The position numbers and the translations under genes were made by a program. A DNA stretch of 64,000 nucleotides from Mesorhizobium amorphae CCNWGS0123 (GTDB taxonomy: Bacteria; Pseudomonadota; Alphaproteobacteria; Rhizobiales; Rhizobiaceae): positions 494,001 to 558,000 of the forward strand of contig NZ_CP015318.1 of assembly GCF_001686985.1 (NCBI RefSeq), in the 5' to 3' direction. Below the pieces are notes generated by a model. That model had not been told where the DNA came from, made no database searches, and worked only from the letters and a program-made list of their open reading frames with translations. This document shows, in pieces, positions 48,448-60,244 of this stretch (position 1 is the stretch's first letter; every line of letters begins with the position of its first letter).

Positions 48448-51058
48448 TGACGATCCTCTGCGGCACGATGATCACCTTGCGGGGCGCCTTACCTTCGAGC
48501 GCTTTCTGCACGAAGTCGAGGGCCAGCACCGCTTTTTCGACGGCACCTTGGTCCGCGTCGCGGGCAATTGTCAAATCGCCGCGCTTCTTGCCGTTGACCT
48601 GAACTGGCAACACGATCTCGTTGTCGACGACCAGCGCCGGATCGTAGACCGGCCACGGCCGTTCGGCGACCATATCGCTGCCGCCGAGCGTCTCCCAGCA
48701 CTCCTCGGCCAGATGCGGCATGACCGGCGCGACCAGGTGCACCAGGATCTCCACCGCCTCTCGGCAGGCGCCTTTCAGTGCCGGATCGGCCCTGCCTTCG
48801 GCGACCTCGTTGAGCGGCGCGGTCAAGGCATTGGCGAGCTCGTAGACGCGGGCGATGGCGCGGTTGAAGGCGAGCTTCTCGATGTCTTCGCCGACCGCTT
48901 TCAGGATCTTGTGCGCGGCCTTGGAAACAGCACCCGCCTCACCGTCCTGCGCTGCCGCCGGCTGGATGACGGCGAGCGACTCGGCTGCCGTCGACACCAG
49001 GCGCCAGACACGCTGGACGAAGCGATGCGCGCCGGCCGCGCCATCGTCGGTCCATTCGACGTCGCGCTCGGGTGGCGAATCCGACAGCATGAACCAGCGC
49101 GCGGTGTCGGCGCCGTAGCCGTCGGTGATCTCTTCCGGGCTCACCGTATTCTTCTTCGACTTCGACATCTTCTCCAGCGGGCCGATCACGGCCTCATCGC
49201 CGGTGGCGATCTCGATGGCGCGGCGCTTGCCGTCGACGTCCTCCAGCCTGACCTCGCCGGGCGACAGCCAGCGGCCGTTGGACGCGCTGCCGACCCGGTA
49301 GGTCTCGTGCACCACCATGCCTTGCGTGAACAGGCCCTTGAACGGCTCGGCCAGGTCGAGGTGCCCGGTCTCGCGCATGGCGCGGGTGAAGAAGCGCGAA
49401 TAGAGCAGATGCAGGATCGCATGCTCGATGCCGCCAATATACTGGTCGACCGCCAGCCATTCATTGGCCGCCCGGGGATCGGTCGGATCGTTGGCCCAGG
49501 GCGCGGTGAAGCGGGCAAAATACCAGGACGAATCGACGAACGTGTCCATCGTGTCGGTTTCGCGCCGTGCCGCCTTGCCGCATTGCGGGCAGTTGACGTG
49601 CCGCCAGGTCGGGTGCCGGTCGAGGGGGTTGCCTGGCCGGTCGAACTCGATGTCGTCGGGCAGCTTGACTGGCAAGTCAGCCTTCGGCACCGGCACCACG
49701 CCGCAATCCTCGCAATGGATCATCGGGATCGGGCAGCCCCAGTAACGCTGGCGCGAAATGCCCCAGTCGCGCAGGCGGAAGTTCACCTTGCGCTCGGCCA
49801 TCGGCCGATTGCCGATGGTTTTTTGCTCGAGCAACTTGGCCACCTCGTCGAACGCCTTCGTCGGCGTCATACCGTCGAGGAAGCGCGAATTGATCATCAC
49901 GCCGTCGTCGCCATAGGCTTCTTCGATGATCTGGAAGGTGGCCGGGTTTTCACCCTCCGGCATCACCACCGGCACCACCGGCAGGCCGTATTTGTTGGCG
50001 AAGTCGAGGTCGCGCTGGTCGCCGGACGGGCAGCCGAAAATGGCGCCGGTGCCGTATTCCATCAGCACGAAATTGGCGACATAGACCGGCAGCGTCCAAT
50101 TGTCGTCGAACGGATGGACGACGCGGATACCGGTGTCGAAACCCTTCTTCTCGGCCGTCTCCAGCGCCGCCACCGAGGTACCCATGTGGCGGACCTCCTC
50201 GATGAACTTGGCCAAAGCCGGATTGTCTTCGGCAGCCTTCTTCGCCAGCGGATGGTCGGCGGCGACCGCCATGAAGGAGGCGCCGAAAATGGTGTCGGGC
50301 CGCGTCGTATAGACTTCCAGCTCATGCTCGCCGGCAATCGGTGCGGCCAGCGGCCAGCGGATCAGCAGCCCTTCCGAGCGGCCTATCCAGTTGTGCTGCA
50401 TCAGCTTGACCTTCTCCGGCCACTCGTCGAGGCCTTCGAGCGAATCCAGGAGGTCCTGCGCATAGTCGGTGATCTTGAAGAACCACTGCGTCAGCTCGCG
50501 CTGTTCGACCAGCGCGCCCGAGCGCCAGCCGCGCCCGTCGATCACCTGCTCGTTGGCGAGCACGGTCATGTCCTCCGGGTCCCAGTTGACCTTGGAGGAT
50601 TTGCGCGTCACCAGCCCCTTCTCGACAAAGTCGAGGAACAGCATCTGCTGGCGGTGGTAGTAGTCGACGTCGCAAGTGGCGAATTCGCGCGCCCAGTCGA
50701 GCGACAGGCCCATGACCTTGAGCTGCTCGCGCATGGCGGCGATGTTCTCATAGGTCCAGTCCTTGGGATGGACCTTGTTCTGTATCGCCGCGTTCTCGGC
50801 CGGCATGCCGAAGGCGTCCCAGCCCATCGGGTGCAGCACGCTGAACCCCTTGGCCCGCTTGTAGCGCGCCACCACGTCGCCCATCGTGTAGTTGCGGGTG
50901 TGGCCGATATGGATCTTCCCCGACGGATAGGGGAACATCTCCAGCACATAGTATTTCGGACGCGGGTCGTCGTTTTGAGCTTCGAACAGCTTCTTGGCGT
51001 CCCAGGCCTTCTGCCATTTGGGCTCTGACGCGCGCGGATTGTATCGTTCGGTTGCCAT
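48434..51058 (-). CDS. leuS: Leucyl-tRNA synthetase
   Basis: A class I synthetase of 874 residues charging tRNA-Leu. HIGH is in [23 protein letters not shown] is in [13 protein letters not shown], the CP1 editing domain has [11 protein letters not shown], and a zinc-like segment ([10 protein letters not shown] ... [11 protein letters not shown]) is present. The start is ATG 51058; an in-frame ATG at 51160 would add 34 residues not seen in the family. The gene is transcribed away from the YggS gene and coupled to lptE at its 3' end. Confidence 0.97.
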   Translation of the reverse strand: MATERYNPRASEPKWQKAWDAKKLFEAQNDDPRPKYYVLEMFPYPSGKIHIGHTRNYTMGDVVARYKRAKGFSVLHPMGWDAFGMPAENAAIQNKVHPKDWTYENIAAMREQLKVMGLSLDWAREFATCDVDYYHRQQMLFLDFVEKGLVTRKSSKVNWDPEDMTVLANEQVIDGRGWRSGALVEQRELTQWFFKITDYAQDLLDSLEGLDEWPEKVKLMQHNWIGRSEGLLIRWPLAAPIAGEHELEVYTTRPDTIFGASFMAVAADHPLAKKAAEDNPALAKFIEEVRHMGTSVAALETAEKKGFDTGIRVVHPFDDNWTLPVYVANFVLMEYGTGAIFGCPSGDQRDLDFANKYGLPVVPVVMPEGENPATFQIIEEAYGDDGVMINSRFLDGMTPTKAFDEVAKLLEQKTIGNRPMAERKVNFRLRDWGISRQRYWGCPIPMIHCEDCGVVPVPKADLPVKLPDDIEFDRPGNPLDRHPTWRHVNCPQCGKAARRETDTMDTFVDSSWYFARFTAPWANDPTDPRAANEWLAVDQYIGGIEHAILHLLYSRFFTRAMRETGHLDLAEPFKGLFTQGMVVHETYRVGSASNGRWLSPGEVRLEDVDGKRRAIEIATGDEAVIGPLEKMSKSKKNTVSPEEITDGYGADTARWFMLSDSPPERDVEWTDDGAAGAHRFVQRVWRLVSTAAESLAVIQPAAAQDGEAGAVSKAAHKILKAVGEDIEKLAFNRAIARVYELANALTAPLNEVAEGRADPALKGACREAVEILVHLVAPVMPHLAEECWETLGGSDMVAERPWPVYDPALVVDNEIVLPVQVNGKKRGDLTIARDADQGAVEKAVLALDFVQKALEGKAPRKVIIVPQRIVNVVA

Positions 51059-51205
51059 CGGATGTTTTTCACTTAAAAGCAGGCACGAGCCACCGGACAA
51101 TGGCCGGCGGCCAGGGAAAATATCGTCGCGGTGTTCACCATGGATTGCCGGACCCGTCAACTGCGGCGATCCGGCCGAGAGCGATAAGACAGGCAGGATT
51201 TAAGC

Positions 51206-51868
51206 ATGGCGAGCGCCGTCGAACAGCTTTTTGCCGTCAAGGCGCGGATCGCCGCCGCCGAGCGCGAGGCCGGGCGAGATGCCGGTGCGGTGACGCTGGT
51301 CGCGGTGTCGAAAACCTTCGAAGCCGCCGATATCCGCCCAGTCATCGAGGCCGGCCAGGGCGTCTTCGGCGAGAACCGCGTGCAGGAAGCGCAAGCCAAA
51401 TGGCCGGCGCTGAAGGCAGCATTCCCGGATATCGAACTGCATCTGATCGGCCCGCTGCAGTCGAACAAGGCGAAGGAAGCGGTCGCCCTGTTCGACGTCA
51501 TCGAGACGATCGATCGCGAGAAAATCGCGGCCGAGCTTGCCAAGGAGATCGCACGGCAGGGGCGCTCGCCAAAACTCTACGTGCAGGTCAACACCGGCTC
51601 CGAGCCGCAGAAGGCAGGCATCGAGCCGCGCGAGGCCGTCGCCTTCGTCGTCCGCTGCCGCGAGGTTCACGGCCTCGCCATCGAAGGCCTGATGTGCATC
51701 CCGCCGGCCGACGAGAATCCCGGCCCGCATTTCGCCCTGCTGGAGAAGCTGAGCAAGGAAGCCGGCGTCGCAAAACTGTCGATGGGCATGTCCGGCGACT
51801 ACGAGACGGCCATCGCATTCGGCGCCACCAGCGTCAGGGTCGGCTCGGCCATCTTCGGCAGCCGCTAG
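51206..51868 (+). CDS. YggS-family pyridoxal phosphate homeostasis protein
   Basis: A 220-residue PLP-binding protein. The Schiff-base lysine is in LVAVSKTFEAADI (about residue 36), and the phosphate contacts are in SMGMSGDYETAIAFGATSVRVGSAIFG. HLIGPLQSNKAKEAV and YVQVNTGSEPQKAG are further family landmarks. Such proteins buffer PLP and influence amino-acid pools. Transcribed divergently from leuS. Confidence 0.93.
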   Translation: MASAVEQLFAVKARIAAAEREAGRDAGAVTLVAVSKTFEAADIRPVIEAGQGVFGENRVQEAQAKWPALKAAFPDIELHLIGPLQSNKAKEAVALFDVIETIDREKIAAELAKEIARQGRSPKLYVQVNTGSEPQKAGIEPREAVAFVVRCREVHGLAIEGLMCIPPADENPGPHFALLEKLSKEAGVAKLSMGMSGDYETAIAFGATSVRVGSAIFGSR

Positions 51869-51972
51869 CAGAAACTTGAGCCAATCCCAACAGTGCAATT
51901 GCACCAGCGCTTGAAACGGAACGTACCGTTCCTATTTTCCGAACGTCATCACCAACCTCCCGGAGCCGCACC

Positions 51973-53022
51973 ATGCGCTACAACCAACTCGGAAACACGG
52001 GGATGTTCGTCTCCGAACTTTGCCTCGGCACCATGACCTTCGGCGCCGCCGGCGAAAACGCCCAATGGGGTCTGATCGCGAGCCTGAACCAGAAGGGCGT
52101 CGACGAGATCGTCGGCCAGTCCATTGCCGCAGGCGTCAATTTCTTCGACACAGCCGACGTCTATTCGTTCGGTGAGTCCGAAAAACTGCTCGGCCAGTCG
52201 CTGAAAAATCTCGGCGTCAACAGGTCGGACGTGGTTATCGCCACCAAGGTCCACGGCGCCATGGGCGGCGGCCCGAACCAGCGCGGCTCCTCGCGCGGCC
52301 ATATCATGGACTCGGTCGATGCCAGCCTCGAGCGGCTGCAGCTCGACCATATCGACCTCTACCAGCTGCACGGCACCGATGCGGTGACGCCGATCGACGA
52401 GACGCTCAGGGCGCTCGACGATCTCGTGTCCAGCGGCAAGGTGCGTTACGTCGGCGTCTCGAACTGGCAGGCCTGGCGCATCGCCAAGGCGCTGGGCATC
52501 GCCGAGCACAAGGGCTTTGCCCGCTTCGAGACCGTGCAATCCTATTACTCCATCGCCGGCCGCGATCTCGAACGCGAGATCGTGCCTTTGATCAACGAGG
52601 AAAAACTCGGCCTGATGGTCTGGTCGCCGATGGCGGGCGGCCTGCTCTCCGGCAAGTATGGTCCGGGCGCGCCCGGCAATGGCGAGGGCCGCCGCGCCTC
52701 CTTCAATTTCCCGCCGGTCAACGAGGACCGCGCCTGGGCCGCGGTTGCCGTCATGCGCGACATCGCCAGCAAGCATGATGTCAGCGTCGCCACTGTGGCG
52801 CTCGGCTATGTGCTGGCAAAACCCTTCGTGATGAGCGTCATCATCGGCGCCAGCCGCATGGAGCAGCTCGAGCAGAACCTTGCCGCGACAGAGCTGAAGC
52901 TCGACGCCGACGATCTGGCCAAACTGGACGAGGTCAGCGCGCTGCCAGCCGAATATCCCGGCTGGATGTTGGAGCGGCAGGCGGCAGGTCGGCGGCCGGC
53001 GCCGTTCGCAGCGAAGGCGTAA
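51973..53022 (+). CDS. Aldo/keto reductase
   Basis: A 349-residue TIM-barrel oxidoreductase of the AKR superfamily. Catalytic residues are in NFFDTADVYSFG (Asp, Tyr), VIATKVHG (Lys) and IDLYQLHGTD (His); SVIIGASRMEQLEQNLAATEL is the NADPH-binding part near the C terminus. It reduces aldehydes or ketones with NADPH; the substrate is unknown. It is monocistronic: a perfect hairpin follows at 53046. Confidence 0.92.
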   Translation: MRYNQLGNTGMFVSELCLGTMTFGAAGENAQWGLIASLNQKGVDEIVGQSIAAGVNFFDTADVYSFGESEKLLGQSLKNLGVNRSDVVIATKVHGAMGGGPNQRGSSRGHIMDSVDASLERLQLDHIDLYQLHGTDAVTPIDETLRALDDLVSSGKVRYVGVSNWQAWRIAKALGIAEHKGFARFETVQSYYSIAGRDLEREIVPLINEEKLGLMVWSPMAGGLLSGKYGPGAPGNGEGRRASFNFPPVNEDRAWAAVAVMRDIASKHDVSVATVALGYVLAKPFVMSVIIGASRMEQLEQNLAATELKLDADDLAKLDEVSALPAEYPGWMLERQAAGRRPAPFAAKA

Positions 53023-53045
53023 GCAACAGCCATCTCGGGCTGACA

Positions 53046-53070
53046 GTTCGGGAGCCACCGGCTCCCGAAC
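53046..53070. terminator. Hairpin between convergent AKR and LysR genes
   Basis: GTTCGGGAGCC and GGCTCCCGAAC form a perfect 11-base-pair stem around ACC. There is no long T run on either side, so it may act as a weak terminator or a transcript-end hairpin for both convergent genes. Confidence 0.6.
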
Positions 53071-53075
53071 GTCCT

Positions 53076-53981
53076 TCAGAGCCGCACGGTCTCGACCAGA
53101 AAATCGAGAAAGGCCCGCACCCGCGCCGGCAGATGCTTGCCTTGGCCGACATAGACGGCGTGCGTCAGTTCCTCGTCGCCGGGGTTGAAATCTTCTAACA
53201 GCGGGATGAGCCGACCGGCGGCGATGTTGGCCGCGACATGCCAGCGCGCCAGCCGGGCTATGCCCGCGCCTGAAAGCGCCATCAGCCGCATCGCCTCGCC
53301 ATCGCTGACCAGCGCGTTTCCGGTGGTCGGGGACACGATGGAGCGGCCGGCTCTGTCGACAAACGGCCAGCCGTCGATATGGCGCGCGAAGCGGAAGCCC
53401 ATCCGGTTGTGACGGTCGAGATCGACCGGCGTCCGCGGCATGCCATGCCGTTCGAGATAGGAGGGTGCGGCGACCACGACTGTCCGGCTTTGCCCGAGCT
53501 TGCGCGCCACCAGCCGCGATTCGCCGAGCGGCCCGGCGCGGATGGCGACGTCGGCGCGCTCCTCCATCAGGTCGATGACATGGTCGGTCAGCACAAGGTC
53601 GATCGAGATTTCGGGATAGCGTTCGAGAAAGCGCGGCAGCAGCGGGATCAGCCGGTGCTGGCCGAAGGGCACATAGCTGTTGACCCTGAGCAGGCCGCGC
53701 GGCGCTGCACCCGCCGCTGCCTCACGCTCGGCCGCCGCCATGTCGGCCAGGATGCGCACGCCGCTGTCATGGAAGGCAATGCCCTCCGGTGTGAGTTGCA
53801 GCCGCCGCGTCGAGCGGCTGATGAGGCGTGCGCCAAGCCGGGCCTCCAGCCGCGCGATCAGCTTACTCACCGCCGACGGCGTCATGCGCAGTGCCCGCGC
53901 CGCAGCCGAAAAGCTGCCCGCCTCGACGACGCGGACGAACACTTCGATCTCGCCCGAGCGGTTTATCTCTGGTCTCGCCAT
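53076..53981 (-). CDS. LysR-family transcriptional regulator
   Basis: A 301-residue regulator. The HTH is EVFVRVVEAGSFSAAARALRMTPSAVSKLIARLEARLGARLI (about 13-54), followed by the effector-binding domain LLRVNSYVPFGQHRLIPLLPRFLERYPEISIDLVL. The start is ATG 53981, since the frame continues upstream to 54044 without family residues. It is divergent from an MFS gene with 122 bases between, which is the usual LysR arrangement for its target. Confidence 0.92.
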   Translation of the reverse strand: MARPEINRSGEIEVFVRVVEAGSFSAAARALRMTPSAVSKLIARLEARLGARLISRSTRRLQLTPEGIAFHDSGVRILADMAAAEREAAAGAAPRGLLRVNSYVPFGQHRLIPLLPRFLERYPEISIDLVLTDHVIDLMEERADVAIRAGPLGESRLVARKLGQSRTVVVAAPSYLERHGMPRTPVDLDRHNRMGFRFARHIDGWPFVDRAGRSIVSPTTGNALVSDGEAMRLMALSGAGIARLARWHVAANIAAGRLIPLLEDFNPGDEELTHAVYVGQGKHLPARVRAFLDFLVETVRL

Positions 53982-53983
53982 TC

Positions 53984-53998
53984 GTGAATCTATTTCAC
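53984..53998. promoter_or_regulatory. Candidate LysR-type operator
   Basis: GTGAA-TCTAT-TTCAC is an interrupted dyad fitting the T-N11-A pattern of LysR boxes. It lies in the LysR/MFS intergenic gap, next to the LysR start codon, so it could mediate autoregulation and control of the MFS gene. Confidence 0.4.
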
Positions 53999-54103
53999 AG
54001 AAAGTATGCCCGAAGCAAGGCTGGTTCACAGTTGGTTGCGACACGATCTTCCGGGTCGGGACGCGGCGACAGGCGTCCTTCCGCGACCAACAGGACGACC
54101 GCC

Positions 54104-55285
54104 ATGCCTCTTGCTCTCTATGCCCTTGCCGCCGGCGCCTTCGGCATCGGCGTTACCGAATTCGTCATCATGGGCCTGCTCATCGACGTCAGCACCGATC
54201 TCGGTGTCTCGATCTCGGCCGCCGGCCAGCTCATTTCCGGCTATGCGCTTGGTGTCGTCATCGGCGCGCCGCTCCTGACCATCGCCACCGGCCGCTGGCC
54301 GCGCAAGACCGTGCTTCTGGTGCTGATGGCGATCTTCACCATCGGCAATCTCGCCTGCGCTTTGGCCCCCGATTACTGGACGCTGATGGGCGCCCGCGTG
54401 CTCACCGCCTTTGCCCACGGCACCTTCTTCGGCGTCGGCTCGGTCGTGGCGACCGGGCTGGTCGCGCCCAACAAGAAGGCGTCGGCCATCGCCCTGATGT
54501 TCACCGGGCTCACCATCGCCAACATCCTCGGCGTTCCCTTCGGCACCTGGCTCGGCCAGGCCCTCGGCTGGCGCGCGACCTTCTGGGCGGTGACCTTGGT
54601 CGGGCTCGCTGCCTTCGCCATCATCCTCCTTCTGGTACCGCGCGGCCAGGCGGAGCCACAGACGAGCAAGCTCAGCGCCGATCTCGCCGTCCTTGCCCGC
54701 GCACCGGTATTGCTCGGCTTCGCCACCACCGTGCTTGGCTATGCCGGCGTGTTCGCCGTCTTCACCTACATCGCTCCCTTGCTTACCGAGATCACCGGTT
54801 TTGGCGAAGCGGCGGTGTCGCCGATCCTGCTCGTCTTCGGCGGCGGCCTCATCGCCGGCAATCTCATTGGTGGCAAGACAGCCGACCGCTGGCTGGTGCC
54901 GTCCGTGCTCGGCAGCCTGGTCGTGCTGGCACTGGTGCTCGCCACCATGACCTTTGCCTTGCACAGCCAGCTTATGGCCGTCCTCTATGTCGGCCTGCTC
55001 GGCGCCGCCGCTTTTGCCACCGTGGCGCCGCTGCAGATGTGGGTGCTGGAAAAGGCTGAAGGCGCCGGACAAAGCCTCGCCTCGTCCTTCAACATCGCCG
55101 CCTTCAATCTCGGCAACGCCGCCGGCGCCTGGCTGGGCGGCGTGGTCATTGCCCACGGCCCTGGCCTCGGCGCCGTCACCTGGGTCGCGGCCTTGCTGCC
55201 GCTTTCGGCGCTCGGCGTGGCCGCACTGGCGCTGCGCCTCGATCGCAACCCGGCACTCGGCGAACCGGCATCCGTCCGCTCGTGA
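54104..55285 (+). CDS. MFS transporter (DHA1-type efflux)
   Basis: A 393-residue, roughly 12-helix transporter of the DHA1 drug/sugar efflux group. Early residues GAFGIGVTEFVIMGLLIDVS, SGYALGVVIGAPLLTIATGRWPRKTVLL (loop motif A) and RVLTAFAHGTFFGVGSVVA are typical of AraJ/YdhP-like members. The ATG at 54104 gives MPLALYALAAGAFG; the open frame upstream lacks family residues. Regulated, probably, by the divergent LysR gene, and followed by an aldo/keto reductase gene with 44 bases between. Confidence 0.9.
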   Translation: MPLALYALAAGAFGIGVTEFVIMGLLIDVSTDLGVSISAAGQLISGYALGVVIGAPLLTIATGRWPRKTVLLVLMAIFTIGNLACALAPDYWTLMGARVLTAFAHGTFFGVGSVVATGLVAPNKKASAIALMFTGLTIANILGVPFGTWLGQALGWRATFWAVTLVGLAAFAIILLLVPRGQAEPQTSKLSADLAVLARAPVLLGFATTVLGYAGVFAVFTYIAPLLTEITGFGEAAVSPILLVFGGGLIAGNLIGGKTADRWLVPSVLGSLVVLALVLATMTFALHSQLMAVLYVGLLGAAAFATVAPLQMWVLEKAEGAGQSLASSFNIAAFNLGNAAGAWLGGVVIAHGPGLGAVTWVAALLPLSALGVAALALRLDRNPALGEPASVRS

Positions 55286-55329
55286 CAATCCTCGAAGCAA
55301 CAACTCTCTCGACCTCACAGGAGCAAAAA

Positions 55330-56364
55330 ATGGACTATCGACGTCTTGGCGCATCGGGCCTGAAGGTTCCCGTACTTTCATTCGGCGCCGGCACCTTCGG
55401 CGGCTCGGGACCGCTGTTCGGGGCCTGGGGTAACAGCGACGCCGAGGAAGCGCGGCGGCTGGTCGACATCTGCCTCGAGGCAGGCGTCAATCTGTTTGAC
55501 ACCGCCGACGTCTATTCGAACGGCGCGTCGGAAGAGGTGCTCGGGCAGGCCATTAAAGGTCGCCGCGACGCCGTGCTGATCTCGACCAAGACCTCTTTGC
55601 CGATGGGCGATGGACCAACCGACTACGGCTCCTCGCGATCGCGGTTGATCAGGACGGTGGAAGATGCGCTGAGGCGTCTCGGCACCGACTACATCGACCT
55701 TCTGCAGCTGCATGCCTTCGATGCTCGCACGCCGATCGAGGAGGTGCTGTCGACGCTGGATGACCTCGTGCGCGCCGGCAAATTGCGCTATGTCGGCGTC
55801 TCCAATTTCTCCGGCTGGCAGGTGATGAAATCGCTCGGCCTGGCCGACAGACATGGCTACCCGCGCTACGTCGCCCATCAGGTCTACTATTCGTTGGTCG
55901 GGCGCGACTATGAGTGGGAGCTGATGCCGCTCGGCCTCGACCAGGGCGTTGGCGCGCTGGTGTGGAGCCCGCTCGGCTGGGGCCGCCTGACCGGTAAGAT
56001 CCGCCGCGGCCAGCCCTTGCCGGAAAGGAGCCGGCTGCACGACACCGCGAGCTTCGGGCCGCCGGTCGAGGACGAGCATCTTTACCGGGTTGTCGAGGCG
56101 CTCGACGCTGTGGCTGCCGAAACCGGCAAGACCGTGCCGCAGATCGCCATCAACTGGCTGCTGCAGCGCCCGACGGTTTCATCCGTGATCGTCGGCGCCC
56201 GCAACGAGGAGCAACTGCGCCAGAACCTCGGCGCCGTCGGCTGGACGCTGACGCCGGAACAGGTGAAAAAACTCGACGCGGCAAGCGAAGTCACCGCGCC
56301 CTACCCCTATTTCCCCTATCGTCGACAGGAAGGTTTCGCCAGGCTCAACCCGCCGGCGGTCTGA
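55330..56364 (+). CDS. Aldo/keto reductase, potassium-channel beta-subunit-like
   Basis: A 344-residue AKR with NLFDTADVYSNGASEEVLG (Asp, Tyr), LISTKTSLP (Lys) and IDLLQLHAFD (His); SVIVGARNEEQLRQNLGAVGW is the cofactor motif. Start ATG 55330 follows AGGAG by six bases. It probably shares the transcript of the MFS gene, so the LysR-MFS-AKR set may respond to a toxic carbonyl compound, which is inference. Confidence 0.92.
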   Translation: MDYRRLGASGLKVPVLSFGAGTFGGSGPLFGAWGNSDAEEARRLVDICLEAGVNLFDTADVYSNGASEEVLGQAIKGRRDAVLISTKTSLPMGDGPTDYGSSRSRLIRTVEDALRRLGTDYIDLLQLHAFDARTPIEEVLSTLDDLVRAGKLRYVGVSNFSGWQVMKSLGLADRHGYPRYVAHQVYYSLVGRDYEWELMPLGLDQGVGALVWSPLGWGRLTGKIRRGQPLPERSRLHDTASFGPPVEDEHLYRVVEALDAVAAETGKTVPQIAINWLLQRPTVSSVIVGARNEEQLRQNLGAVGWTLTPEQVKKLDAASEVTAPYPYFPYRRQEGFARLNPPAV

Positions 56365-56427
56365 TTAAGTCGCGGTCCTTCGTTCTGGATCATCATAGAC
56401 AGTTGGGGAGTAGTCGAAGCCCCTCAA

Positions 56428-56615
56428 CTTCGTCATCCACGGGCGGAGCAGCCGCGAAGCGGCGTCGCGAAGACCCGAGGATCCATGCCGTAACCTTGGC
56501 CGAAGATAGCGGCGGAGCAGAATTCTGGACCGCGGCAACGCTTTGATGTCGCGGCATGGATCCTCGGGTCTGCGCCGCGTCGCTCCGCTCCTTGCTCCGC
56601 CCGTGGATGACGAAG
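56428..56615. repeat. Large inverted repeat A, hairpin of two 64-base arms
   Basis: The left arm 56428-56491 begins CTTCGTCATCCACGGGCGGA and the right arm 56552-56615 is its near-complement, differing in the middle only (about five in six positions). The arms share AGACCCGAGGATCCATGCCG. Another copy of one arm is at 63698-63763. The element fills the gap between the AKR and usg genes and could fold into a long hairpin. Its copies suggest a Mesorhizobium REP/MITE-like family. Confidence 0.8.
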
Positions 56616-56659
56616 CGACGGGTGGTTCCACCAATCACTTGCGGTCTGTGCTACTGCCC

Positions 56660-56932
56660 CTAATGCAGCACGAACTCGCCGTCGACCTTGCGCCACTCAT
56701 TCGGCGCGATCAGCTTCTGGTGCGTGTAGACGACCGAATGCAGCGGACCGTCGAGCTTGGTCTTCCAGAATTCGATAAAGCGGATCAGCACCGGGAACTT
56801 CGGCGCGATGTCGTAATCCTGCCAGATGTAGCTCTGCAGCAGATGCGGATGGTCGGGAAAGTGATAAAGAATCTTGGCCGTGGTCAAGCCATAGCCTTTG
56901 AGCATCAGGTCCATTTCGGAATGGTCATGCAT
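56660..56932 (-). CDS. usg: Usg family protein
   Basis: A 90-residue protein. The family line is GYGLTTAKILYHFPDHPHLLQSYIWQDYDIAPKFP, then HSVVYTHQKLIAPNEWRKVDGEFVLH. Usg proteins are found upstream of trpF in alphaproteobacteria and their function is not known. The gene is alone here. Confidence 0.9.
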   Translation of the reverse strand: MHDHSEMDLMLKGYGLTTAKILYHFPDHPHLLQSYIWQDYDIAPKFPVLIRFIEFWKTKLDGPLHSVVYTHQKLIAPNEWRKVDGEFVLH

Positions 56933-57235
56933 TGCAGCCCCCTGGGTCGATTCTCCTTTCCTCCCGACATTGGATTGTGCGCCTTGTTATTTAACTGTCT
57001 ATTGATTTTTCCTGATCGTATCCGGGTTTTCCTCGCCAGAACATGCAGTTAGCAGCGACCGTGGTCGAGTGCTGACAGCATCGGATCTTGCGCCTGCGGC
57101 ATCCCGCCGCGCGAATCCAACGTCTAATATTGCCGTCATCGCGGAACTGTTAATAATGCGCGCGAATTCGCGGCCGCTTTGCCGCGATGGCGCCGGCGCC
57201 CAAGCCGGCGCGTTGGTTTCGGGAGGGAAGTAAAA
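56933..57235. other. Divergent intergenic region, usg/acs
   Basis: About 300 bases between the usg start and the acs start, likely holding two promoters. AT-rich stretches at 56985-57010 (TTGTTATTTAAC) and a GC-rich palindrome near 57178-57215 (GCCGGCGCC, GCCGGCGC) are visible. I cannot assign operators. Confidence 0.4.
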
Positions 57236-59187
<1,952 letters not shown>

Positions 59188-59191
<4 letters not shown>

Positions 59192-59940
59192 TGCAGGACA
59201 AGGCAGCACTGGGTGCGGTTACCCAACTCTGGCGCTATCCGGCGAGCTCGCTCGCCGGCGAGCGCCTGGACGCGATCTCGGTCGGCCCCGAAAGCATCGA
59301 CGGAGACCGGATGTTCGGCCTCGTCGATCGATCGGACAATGAGATCGCACGGCCCGACCGCGACGTGAAATGGCACAAGGTGCCGTTGATCCGCATCCGG
59401 CTGACCAACAACCGCGAACTGGAGATCGCCGTCCCCGACGGCGACTGGCTGGCCGCACCGGGCACCGAGAGCGACCGCGCCATCTCCGCCTTTCTCGGCT
59501 TTGAAGCTTCGATCCGACCGTTCCACCGCGAAAACGCCGCGCCCGACTATGCCGGCCCGCTGACCGCGGAGCGCTACGTCAAGAACCCCATCCATCTGTT
59601 GACCACCGCCTCACTGGCGCGGCTGAAGGCACTGCATCCGGAAGGTGCCGCCGACCCGCGCCGCTTCCGCCCCAACATCGTCGTCGACATGGAGCCGGTC
59701 GAAGGCTCGTTCCCCGAAACGGAATGGATCGGCCGCAAGTTCGCGATCGGCGACCTGCTGCTGACGATCTCCGAACCGTGTCGCCGCTGCGGCTTCACCA
59801 TCATCGCCCAGGACGGTTTCGACAACGATCCCGGAATCCTGCGCAACCTGGTGCGCCACAACGCCCATAATCTCGGCGTCTACTGCACGGTCGACCGGCC
59901 GGGGCGGGTCGAGGTTGGCGCGCCGATGCGGTTCGTCTGA
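59188..59940 (+). CDS. MOSC-domain protein
   Basis: A 250-residue protein. The N-terminal beta-barrel domain ([18 protein letters not shown] ... [18 protein letters not shown]) is followed by the MOSC domain, whose cysteine is in [28 protein letters not shown] proteins handle molybdenum-cofactor sulfur or bind Moco-like ligands. Its ATG overlaps the acs stop by four bases, so it is cotranslated with acs, though no known pathway links them. Confidence 0.9.
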
Positions 59941-59990
59941 CAAGGCGCCTCTGGCTTTTTCAAACCTGCGTCTTGTCTTTTGCTGCAACG

Positions 59991-60008
59991 CACCCCATCA
60001 TGAGGGTG
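59991..60008. promoter_or_regulatory. Leader hairpin ahead of the 23-codon ORF
   Basis: CACCC-CATCATGA-GGGTG forms a short stem-loop that ends 15 bases before the extended Shine-Dalgarno at 60023. It could control translation of the small ORF. Confidence 0.4.
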
Positions 60009-60037
60009 TGTTCAACAGATCGAAAGGAGGTGATCCG

Positions 60038-60109
60038 ATGTCGAGTGATTTCGTTTTCCAGAACGTGGCCTCAGCGGATTGCACTTTCGGGAAGCAGTCT
60101 TCCCGTTAA
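60038..60109 (+). CDS. Small ORF (23 codons) with perfect extended Shine-Dalgarno
   Basis: The frame begins MSSDFVFQNVASADCTFGKQ and ends SSR. The 14 bases AAAGGAGGTGATCC at 60023-60036 are fully complementary to the 3' end of 16S rRNA, and the spacing to ATG is right. A terminator follows at 60179. No domain is recognisable in so short a peptide. It looks like a real and strongly translated small protein, or a leader peptide, of unknown role. Confidence 0.6.
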   Translation: MSSDFVFQNVASADCTFGKQSSR

Positions 60110-60178
60110 GGCGCGAGATGCGCGGCAGGTGACGTGAATGCGTCGCCGCCAGAGACCGCGCCATGGACGGAAACACGG

Positions 60179-60213
60179 AAGGCCGCCGGCTTCGAAAGAA
60201 GCGGCGGCCTTTT
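60179..60213 (+). terminator. Intrinsic terminator after the small ORF
   Basis: AAGGCCGCC and GGCGGCCTT, extended by GGCTTC/GAAGC around a GAAA loop, form a long GC-rich stem ending in TTTT. It is oriented for the plus-strand small ORF but, being near-symmetric, may also stop the minus-strand tadG-like transcript. Confidence 0.8.
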
Positions 60214-60244
60214 CCGTTCCCACGGCCTGCCCGAAGTCGGCGGA

